The translations under genes and the position numbers were made by a program. The notes below the pieces were generated by a model. The model did not search any database and was not told the origin of the DNA. It saw only the letters and a list, made by a program, of their open reading frames with translations. A stretch of 64,000 nucleotides of DNA from Bacteroidales bacterium. GTDB taxonomy: Bacteria; Bacteroidota; Bacteroidia; Bacteroidales; UBA932. Shown piece after piece: positions 58,409-64,000 of the stretch (positions within the stretch are counted from its first letter, which is position 1; every line of letters begins with the position of its first letter). The stretch spans positions 1 to 64,000 of the forward strand of contig JAEESO010000006.1 of NCBI GenBank assembly GCA_016286385.1, written 5' to 3'.

Positions 58409-59407
58409 GTGACGGATGATGGCTCCAACAGCTCCAGCGGAAATTTCTCCTGCGAACTGACCAGCCTCGCTGAGACCACCACGTACTACTACAAGGCTTA
58501 TGTCCTTGAGTATAACGCGAGCACGTCACAATACGAGGAACGCTATGGCACGGTGAAGTCGTTTACCACTACAGACGACGTCCCGGCTGTTCCAACCGGC
58601 TGGCTTGAGCTTCCTGCCATAACGGGCACAGAGGACTATGTAGGAGTGTTTTATGGGGAAGGCGGAACAACAGAGGAGTATAGGAATTATAGCTACAATT
58701 ACAGCTATACCTACTATGCCTCCCTATGGACCGCATATCCTCTGACAAAGGCTCATACCACAGGCGATGCATCCACCAGCAAATGGCGTTATAATCCCAA
58801 CATTGACCAAAACAAACAGGTGTACATCACCAAGAACAGTTATGGTACGATGTACGGAGATGACACCTACTCCCGTGGCCATCAGTGTCCCAATGCAGAC
58901 CGTAAGAGTGATGACACGATGAATCTCCAGACCTACTATGCAACTAATCAGACACCCCAGATTCAGACAAACTTTAACCAGGGAATCTGGAGTTCTCTTG
59001 AAGAAGCAGAAAGGGCCCTGGTCAGCGATAACGCCAGCGAGGTTGTATATGTGGTAACCGGACCGGCCTACAGAACCGTTGGCGGCAATGAAAGCATCTC
59101 ATACCTTAACGGGGTGACCGGGAAGAATGCGAACCCCACGCAGCTTCCCATACCAAACTACTATTGGAAGGCCTTCCTTAAGGTTAAATGGAGTGGAAAC
59201 AATGTCACAAGCGCATCGGCCATAGGCTTCTGGTTTGAGCATAGGACTTACGTCAGCGACAGTTTCACAAACTACAATGTAAGCGTTGACTACATTGAGC
59301 AGATGACCGGCTTTGACCTCTTCACCAACCTCCCGGGCGACAATTCCTCAGGGATTGAAAAATCGGCCGAGACCAATACAAACTGGACAACGTTCCGAAA
59401 CTTCTAG
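58409..59407 (+). CDS. DNA/RNA non-specific endonuclease domain, downstream of an in-frame stop
   Basis: The frame is open from 58247 (just after the TGA) to 59407; the first ATG is 58409. An Fn3-like domain (ATLLGTFSGATG...TTYYYKAYVLEY) lies before PTGWLELP and an endonuclease G/NucA-type domain with the catalytic YSRGHQCPNADRKSD (DRGH-type motif, SRGH here), YATNQTPQ and the metal-binding Asn region. It has no signal peptide of its own, so on its own it would be cytoplasmic and toxic or inactive; with the preceding lipoprotein it would be a surface nuclease that degrades extracellular DNA/RNA. A pseudogene, readthrough or a sequence error are all possible. Confidence 0.7.
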   Translation: MTDDGSNSSSGNFSCELTSLAETTTYYYKAYVLEYNASTSQYEERYGTVKSFTTTDDVPAVPTGWLELPAITGTEDYVGVFYGEGGTTEEYRNYSYNYSYTYYASLWTAYPLTKAHTTGDASTSKWRYNPNIDQNKQVYITKNSYGTMYGDDTYSRGHQCPNADRKSDDTMNLQTYYATNQTPQIQTNFNQGIWSSLEEAERALVSDNASEVVYVVTGPAYRTVGGNESISYLNGVTGKNANPTQLPIPNYYWKAFLKVKWSGNNVTSASAIGFWFEHRTYVSDSFTNYNVSVDYIEQMTGFDLFTNLPGDNSSGIEKSAETNTNWTTFRNF

Positions 59408-59430
59408 GTAACCCGTTACCGGAAACAAGT

Positions 59431-59470
59431 AGCAGCAACTTCACCACAGCGGAAGGTTGCTGCTGCTTTT
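59431..59470 (+). terminator. Intrinsic terminator after the endonuclease gene
   Basis: AGCAGCAACTTC (59431-59442) pairs with GAAGGTTGCTGCT (59452-59464, one bulge), then GCTTTTATT. The opposed Rpn gene ends at 59490. Confidence 0.65.
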
Positions 59471-59489
59471 ATTGCACTTAAACAAGGTC

Positions 59490-60404
59490 TTAATCCCGCA
59501 AGGCTTGAATATCCTCTATTGTAAGACCAGTAGCTTTTGATATGCTTTCCGGCTCCATACCCATCTTCAGAAGGTTGGTTGCAGTTTCCTTCTTTGCTTT
59601 GGCGGCACCTATAGCTTCACCTCTGGCTTCACCCTTAGCTTCACCCTTAGCTTCACCTCTTGCCTCAGCAAAGGCCAGCTGGTTCTTTAAGTCGCGTTCC
59701 GTTGTCATATCCTTGATGTATTCTTTGCGTTCCCTTGGCGCAAAATTAACAATTTCCGCAGATTTAAACAACAAATCAAAGATTTCACCCTCGACGCTGT
59801 CTGGCCGGTCTGTCATCTCAGAGATGTGACCTAACACATAACACAGATTATCAAGAAGTGATGCCTCTGGAGTAAAAGCCTTTGAACAATTGGGGACTTC
59901 AAGAAAAATGTACTCTATACGGTCAGTCATCTGCTCCCCGCTATCTATCTCCCTAAGCCTATACCGGTACAAAACCTGATCGGAGTCTTCGTGAATGGAG
60001 AAATTCACAACACCAATAAAGTAAATGGGCGCAAAACCCCAATCGGAGCGTCCCTGAGGCAGCTGCTCCTGGATTACAAACGACGAATTAAAAACCGCGC
60101 GCTCGTAGAAAGTGGACTGTTCAGATAGTTGCACCTCAACAATGAACAGGTTTTCATTTGCGTCATGACATTGCACGTCCAGACGGACATCCTTCCCCTG
60201 GTCTATAGGATTGATATGCTCCTGTGGACCGAAACTGATTTCGGTAATGGTCCTCTCCGGTATCAATTCCTGAAGGAATAGTTGCATCAGCCTTTTGGCC
60301 GGGGCCCAGCCGAAAGTTCTCTTAAACCAACGGTCTTTCAAGACATTTGCATAGCGCCCTATTCGCAGGGGCTCTTGGGATTGTTTGTTTGATTTAGTCA
60401 TCAT
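59490..60404 (-). CDS. Rpn/PD-(D/E)XK nuclease-family putative transposase
   Basis: 304 aa. N-terminal PDDEXK_2/Rpn domain: DRWFKRTFG, then DVRLDVQCHDANENLFIVEVQL, which gives the D-(x)n-E-x-Q/K catalytic residues (EVQ in place of EXK), and a middle segment FAPIYFIGVVNFS. After about residue 240 there is a repeated linker of alternating ARGEAKGEAKGEARGE units encoded by a 12-bp DNA repeat (about 59600-59665), then a small helix-turn-helix-like C-terminus (NLLKMGMEPESISKATGLTIEDIQAL). Rpn proteins are DNA nucleases linked to recombination and phage defence; several use an internally started C-terminal protein as inhibitor. A leftward TAGATTTG (60434-60427) may be its -7 box. Confidence 0.82.
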   Translation of the reverse strand: MMTKSNKQSQEPLRIGRYANVLKDRWFKRTFGWAPAKRLMQLFLQELIPERTITEISFGPQEHINPIDQGKDVRLDVQCHDANENLFIVEVQLSEQSTFYERAVFNSSFVIQEQLPQGRSDWGFAPIYFIGVVNFSIHEDSDQVLYRYRLREIDSGEQMTDRIEYIFLEVPNCSKAFTPEASLLDNLCYVLGHISEMTDRPDSVEGEIFDLLFKSAEIVNFAPRERKEYIKDMTTERDLKNQLAFAEARGEAKGEAKGEARGEAIGAAKAKKETATNLLKMGMEPESISKATGLTIEDIQALRD

Positions 60405-60601
60405 ATGTTTAAAATTTTGATGACCACAAATCTATATAAACAATTATCTAAAACCCACAATCATAAAAAACAAAATCTAATATTTTTACGTTTCAACGGA
60501 TTAGGGACGAAAAGTCAAATAGAGGGACGAAAAACACGAGGCATTAAAAGGCCAAAAATCAGGATGGATTCTGTGAATTGGGGCGTTTTCCCGGATCGGC
60601 C

Positions 60602-60790
60602 CTACAACATACACGCCCAGCCAAATTTCCGCACAATCTCTTTCAGAAGATTTCGGTCCCGTACGGGAATGGTCACAGGGATGGTCTCCCGCTGGTTCTC
60701 GCGCTCTGCCAGAAAAGCAGTATCCAGATTATACTGAGTCTGAAGATTCATCCACATATCGGCTGGCGAAATTCCCGCCACAGCTGTGGA
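60602..60790 (-). pseudogene. HigA-like antitoxin remnant (C-terminal part)
   Basis: In the 411-bp gap 60405-60815 the minus strand carries a frame ending at TAG 60602 that reads VAGISPADMWMNLQTQYNLD, then TAFLAERENQRETIPV and VRKFGWACML. The first part matches the C-terminal end of HigA/XRE antitoxins (SPEFWxNLQxxYDL). No start codon or HTH exists upstream; the frame hits a stop at 60827. The rest of the gap (60435-60600) is AT-rich with nothing recognised. Confidence 0.5.
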
Positions 60791-60815
60791 CAGGTAATCG
60801 GGCAGGGTACCGGGT

Positions 60816-62258
60816 CTACGGCTTCTTCACCCTCTTTGCCGATGAAATGGCGCCCACGGGGCAAACCAGGCGGCAGAGGTGGCAGCCCACGCATTTTGGG
60901 CCGATGAACTGGGGCCGGCGGGTCTCCTCGTTGAAGATGAGGGCCTGGTGGCCGCCATCGGCACAGGAGATGGTGCAGCGGCCGCAGCCAATGCACTTGG
61001 AGGTGTCAAACTTAGGATATACAATGGTGGTGCGGTCAAGGTCTGAAGGAAGGCGGAACAGCGGCAGGCGCTCTCCAACAAGGTCTGACAAATGCTCCAC
61101 GCCATTATCGGCCATATAGTTCTGAAGGCCCAGGATAAGGTCCTCGATGATGCGGTAGCCGTACTGCATAACGGCCGTGCACACCTGGACGTTGCGGCAG
61201 CCAAGCTGGATGAACTCCAGGGCGTCACGCCAGGTTTCTATGCCTCCCACGCCACTGTACTCTATGTTTTTCATCATGGGGTTAAGGACCATGGAGAGGA
61301 TGTGGCGGAGGGCGATGGGCTTGACGGCCCTGCCGGAATAACCGGATCCGGTCTGGTAGCCGCTAACCTCAGACCCGTCTCCCATAGTGATACTCTTGAT
61401 GGTGTTGATGGCCGATATTGCATCGGCCCCGGCGAAGTACGCTCCCATTGCTGGACCGGATATGTGAGCGATGTTTGGCGTCATCTTGGGGATGACCGGA
61501 ATGCTCACGCTGCGCTTGACGTAGGCGGTGAAAAATGTCACCAGCTCAGGGTCCTGGCCCACGTCTGATCCCATACCGGCCTCACGCATCTGAGGGCAGG
61601 AGAAATTGAGTTCAACGGCATCACAGCCGGCTTCTTGGGCCATTTTTGCAAGCTCTATCCATTCCTCTTCCTTCTGTCCCATGATGGAAGCGATGATTAT
61701 CTTGGAGGGGTAATTCTGTTTAAGGCGCTGAAGGATATCAAAGTCCATGTCCACGGGGTTCTCGCTGAGTTGCTCCATGTTTCTGAATCCGTAGAAGTCT
61801 CCCTTCTTTCCGCTGCCGTAGACGGCGTCAAAACGGGGAGAGACCTCCTTTATCTCCTGCATGCAGATGGTCTTGTAGAAAACGCCGCCCCATCCGGCTT
61901 CCAGGGCCCGGGCTATCATCTCATAGTTAGTGCATACGGCCGATGAAGCCAGGAAGAAGGGGTTCTCGCAGTGGATGCCGCAGAAGTTTATCTCAAGGCT
62001 GGGAAGCGGACGTGACGGGGCCTCCGGGAGCTGTTTTACTATCTCACGGATGCGGATGGGAAAGTCGTAGTGGATGCAGGCTTTCTCTGCTGCTTCAAGG
62101 TCTTCTTCCGTACAGCCTGACAGCCATTTACGGGCAATTGCCTTGTTGTCAAAACGGATGGCACGGATGGCTCTGGCGGGGTCACCGCCCTTGCAGGCTT
62201 TGCTGCAGGGGGCATCGGCACATAAAAGGCAGCGGGAGGCTTCTTCAAGGATATGCAT
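60816..62258 (-). CDS. preA: NAD-dependent dihydropyrimidine dehydrogenase, PreA-type subunit
   Basis: 480 aa. A short N-terminal Fe-S region like that of PreT/GltD (CLLCADAPCSKACKGGDPARAIRAIRF) precedes a dihydroorotate-dehydrogenase-like FMN barrel with LASSAVCTNYEMIARALEAGWGG, VELNFSCPQM and MTPNI, and two C-terminal ferredoxin clusters CIGCGRC...C and CVGCHLCRLVCP. PreA/PreT reduce uracil and thymine with NADH. Typical PreA is about 410 aa; the extra N-terminus looks borrowed from the PreT subunit. No separate preT gene lies in the window. Confidence 0.85.
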   Translation of the reverse strand: MHILEEASRCLLCADAPCSKACKGGDPARAIRAIRFDNKAIARKWLSGCTEEDLEAAEKACIHYDFPIRIREIVKQLPEAPSRPLPSLEINFCGIHCENPFFLASSAVCTNYEMIARALEAGWGGVFYKTICMQEIKEVSPRFDAVYGSGKKGDFYGFRNMEQLSENPVDMDFDILQRLKQNYPSKIIIASIMGQKEEEWIELAKMAQEAGCDAVELNFSCPQMREAGMGSDVGQDPELVTFFTAYVKRSVSIPVIPKMTPNIAHISGPAMGAYFAGADAISAINTIKSITMGDGSEVSGYQTGSGYSGRAVKPIALRHILSMVLNPMMKNIEYSGVGGIETWRDALEFIQLGCRNVQVCTAVMQYGYRIIEDLILGLQNYMADNGVEHLSDLVGERLPLFRLPSDLDRTTIVYPKFDTSKCIGCGRCTISCADGGHQALIFNEETRRPQFIGPKCVGCHLCRLVCPVGAISSAKRVKKP

Positions 62259-62298
62259 AGCTACAGTTTTAGATGCACTAAGATAAGCATTTTTTTAG

Positions 62299-62306
62299 TA
62301 ACTTCG
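62299..62306 (+). promoter_or_regulatory. Probable -7 box of the nitroreductase gene
   Basis: TAACTTCG, 20 bases before ATG 62327; a weak half-site. A leftward TATCTTAG (62285-62278) may serve preA. Confidence 0.3.
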
Positions 62307-62326
62307 CAGAAACAACTGAAATTGAT

Positions 62327-62914
62327 ATGATTAGGTTTAAACTTTTCCTTGTTTCACTGATTACCATGGCTTCTGTCACCAGCTATGCCCAGGAGCAGCC
62401 CGGCAAGGCTGTTCTGGACAATATTCACGCCCGTAAGAGTGTGCGTACGTACACGGATGAAGATGTTACCCCTGAGCAGGTGGAAACCATCCTGAGGGCT
62501 GCCATGGCGGCTCCTTCAGGGATGAACATGCAGCCGTGGCGCTTTGTTGTGGTGAGAGAACAGGCAACAAAGGAAAAGCTTGCCGGAGGCTTCAACAAGA
62601 TGATTGCAAAGGCTCCCGTGGTGATTATCGTGTGCGGCAAAACCACAGGTACCATGGGTAAGGAGAACCGCAACTGGACCGCAGACTGCGCCGCCGCTAC
62701 GGAGAATCTCCTTCTGGCAGTAGAGGCCATGGGTCTTGGCGCCGTCTGGACCGCCTGCTATCCCTACGATGAAAGGATGAACACCACCATAGAGGCTCTT
62801 GGGCTGCCGGACAACGTGAAGCCCTACTGCATTGTGCCCGTTGGACATCCCGGTGGTAAGGAAAAGCCCAAGGACAAGTGGAAACATGAGAACATCCACT
62901 TTGAGAAGTGGTAA
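62327..62914 (+). CDS. Nitroreductase-family protein with signal peptide
   Basis: 195 aa. N-terminal signal-like segment FKLFLVSLITMASVTSYAQ precedes the nitroreductase fold: HARKSVRTYTDEDV (FMN phosphate contact RKSVR), AAMAAPSGMNMQPWRFVVV, TADCAAATENLLLAVEAMGLG and PYCIVPVGHPGG. Such flavoproteins normally act in the cytoplasm, so export would be notable; the Tat twin-Arg motif is absent. It overlaps the EamA gene (TAATG). Confidence 0.83.
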   Translation: MIRFKLFLVSLITMASVTSYAQEQPGKAVLDNIHARKSVRTYTDEDVTPEQVETILRAAMAAPSGMNMQPWRFVVVREQATKEKLAGGFNKMIAKAPVVIIVCGKTTGTMGKENRNWTADCAAATENLLLAVEAMGLGAVWTACYPYDERMNTTIEALGLPDNVKPYCIVPVGHPGGKEKPKDKWKHENIHFEKW

Positions 62915-63852
62915 TGAACCACCTTGGGGAAATAATCTCTCTTGGCGTAGCCGTTTCCTGGACCATCACCGCCTGGTTTGCCGCCAAGGCAAGCCTCAGG
63001 GTTGGTGCAATGGTCACTAACGTGCTCAGGCTGGTCCTGGCTGCGGTTTTTCTAGGGATACTTCTTTGGGTTACCATTGGACATCCTTATCCAGTTTATG
63101 CAGATAAGAACACCTGGATCTGGCTGGGGCTGTCTGCCATTGTCGGCTATGTATTCGGGGATTATTGCCTGTTTAACTGTTACCTTTACATAGGTCCCAG
63201 ATTTGGTCAGCTTCTTATGACACTGGCTCCGCCAATGGCCGCAATTGCCGGTTGGATAATGCTTGGGGAAACGCTGGGCTGGAAGGCAATCCTTGCCATG
63301 GGAGTTACGCTCCTTGGTATTGCGATTTCCATCCTCAGCCGTGACGGAGGCAGCCACCATTTCAAGCTGGACCTGCCGCTGAAAGGCGTCCTGCTGGGGA
63401 TTGGCGCTGGAATCGGGCAGGGCGTAGGGCTGGTGCTCAGTAAAATCGGCATGCAATATTATGCCGATGCCATTCCGGCCGATGCCCCCTCCCTGATGGA
63501 GGGAATGCTTCCCTTCGCGTCAACCATGATGCGGGCCATTGTGGGAGGCATAGGATTCTTTGCAATCCTGCTTCTTCAGAAGGACTTTGGTAAACTCAAA
63601 AGTGCTGTGAAGGACCCCGTGGCAATGCGATATGCCTCAATCATCACGCTCTTTGGGCCTGTTCTTGGCGTGTCCCTATCCCTTATGGCCGTGCGCTACG
63701 CCAACGCCGGAATTGCCTCAACGCTTATGGCCCTCACGCCCGTCATCATCATCTTCCCTGAGGTCCTCATAGAGAAAAAGCGCATCCGCTTCAAGGAAAT
63801 TGTGGGCCTCGCGGTAACAATTGCGGGCGTGGCGCTGTTTTTCCTGCTGTAA
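62914..63852 (+). CDS. EamA/DMT-family transporter, second copy
   Basis: 312 aa with about ten membrane helices in two halves (first half to about 145, with WLGLSAIVGYVFGDYCLFNC and MTLAPPMAAIAGWIMLGE; second from LKGVLLGIGAGIGQGVGLVLSKIG). Substrate unknown. ATG 62914 overlaps the nitroreductase stop; the two were probably transcribed together. Confidence 0.85.
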   Translation: MNHLGEIISLGVAVSWTITAWFAAKASLRVGAMVTNVLRLVLAAVFLGILLWVTIGHPYPVYADKNTWIWLGLSAIVGYVFGDYCLFNCYLYIGPRFGQLLMTLAPPMAAIAGWIMLGETLGWKAILAMGVTLLGIAISILSRDGGSHHFKLDLPLKGVLLGIGAGIGQGVGLVLSKIGMQYYADAIPADAPSLMEGMLPFASTMMRAIVGGIGFFAILLLQKDFGKLKSAVKDPVAMRYASIITLFGPVLGVSLSLMAVRYANAGIASTLMALTPVIIIFPEVLIEKKRIRFKEIVGLAVTIAGVALFFLL

Positions 63853-63900
63853 AGGACACCAGACTGGCTGGACCGCATAGTTTTTTTACTCCAAAATCAT

Positions 63901-63908
63901 TATCTTTA
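63901..63908 (+). promoter_or_regulatory. -7 box of the right-edge gene
   Basis: TATCTTTA, 26 bases before ATG 63935. CTCTTAAGAG (63911-63920) just after it is a 10-bp perfect palindrome, a possible operator. Confidence 0.45.
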
Positions 63909-63934
63909 CACTCTTAAGAGTAAGCGCACTGACA

Positions 63935-64000
63935 ATGGCCAATAATACCACACAAAAACAGGCGGCAAAGCAGTTTGTCCAGGACTGGTCCGGGAAGGGA
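63935..64000 (+). CDS. Start of a probable MmeI-type (type IIG) restriction-methyltransferase, 3' partial
   Basis: Only 22 codons are in the window: MANNTTQKQAAKQFVQDWSG then KG. The segment A-x-x-F-V-x-x-W-x-G-K/R-G is how MmeI-like DNA methyltransferase/nuclease fusions and related class I methylases begin (usually followed by YEKGETQKFW). The call rests on a very short match. Confidence 0.4.
   Translation, partial: MANNTTQKQAAKQFVQDWSGKG

Overview
The window looks like chromosomal DNA of a Bacteroidales-type member of the Bacteroidota, probably an uncultivated gut-type lineage. The evidence is direct. Promoters have the phylum-specific form TTG, 19-21 bp, TAnnTTTG; I found seven with both halves, and many more with the -7 half alone. 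Start codons lack Shine-Dalgarno sequences, and several sit only 4-16 bases after the -7 element. Exported proteins carry Bacteroidota-type lipoprotein signals. Family content also fits: two S9 dipeptidyl-peptidases, a DUF3810 protein, fimbrillin/BACON-like surface protein, and a stand-alone HsdR-N-like protein next to cca. By eye the DNA is mildly GC-rich.

Layout. 1-6686 (+): HD-domain membrane phosphodiesterase (cut by the left edge), trigger factor, clpP-clpX, Hsp20, EamA exporter. 6754-11052 (-): DUF3810 protein, PHP-type tyrosine phosphatase, GNAT, and an unrecognised 584-aa membrane protein. 11182-20807 (+): a tightly packed phospho-signalling island of zinc-ribbon protein, transmembrane Ser/Thr kinase with peptidoglycan-binding tail, four-module AAA ATPase, FHA protein, PP2C phosphatase and metallophosphoesterase. 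20821-22342 (-): lipoprotein, internally deleted GNAT, FMN reductase. 22532-25226 (+): nucleosidase-like protein, greA-like gene, tRNA-Val (on -), GH28 pectinase. 25217-32114: S9 peptidase, small membrane protein, lpdA, lplA, mnmA, His/Gly-rich exported protein. 32181-36904 (+): ABC-F ATPase, then an overlapping ketosynthase / FAD oxidoreductase / ketoreductase cassette. 36924-38477: a RAYT-like transposase flanked by two arrays of 52-bp repeats, with a third array at 31.3 kb. 38509-46503: aminotransferase, ROK regulator, HAMP-like protein plus TrkH, RecD-like helicase, second S9 peptidase. 46542-54556 (+): HsdR-N protein, cca, xerC, hpf, holA, ABC-2 exporter, and a 5'-nucleotidase split into two lipoproteins.

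54.6-64 kb is accessory in character: hipB with a truncated hipA, a DUF4298 gene, a 49-aa peptide gene, a large surface lipoprotein whose frame is cut by one TGA from a DNA/RNA endonuclease domain, an Rpn/PD-(D/E)XK nuclease, a HigA-like antitoxin remnant, preA, an exported nitroreductase, an EamA exporter, and the first 22 codons of what looks like an MmeI-type restriction-methyltransferase.

The most interesting items are: the kinase/AAA/FHA/PP2C island, where three proteins share N-terminal zinc ribbons; the RAYT with exactly 52-bp-periodic arrays; a palindromic repeat family starting GTCA that sits both between genes and in frame inside three protein genes; the stop-interrupted lipoprotein-nuclease; and strong over-representation of the heptamer ATCGGCC/GGCCGAT.
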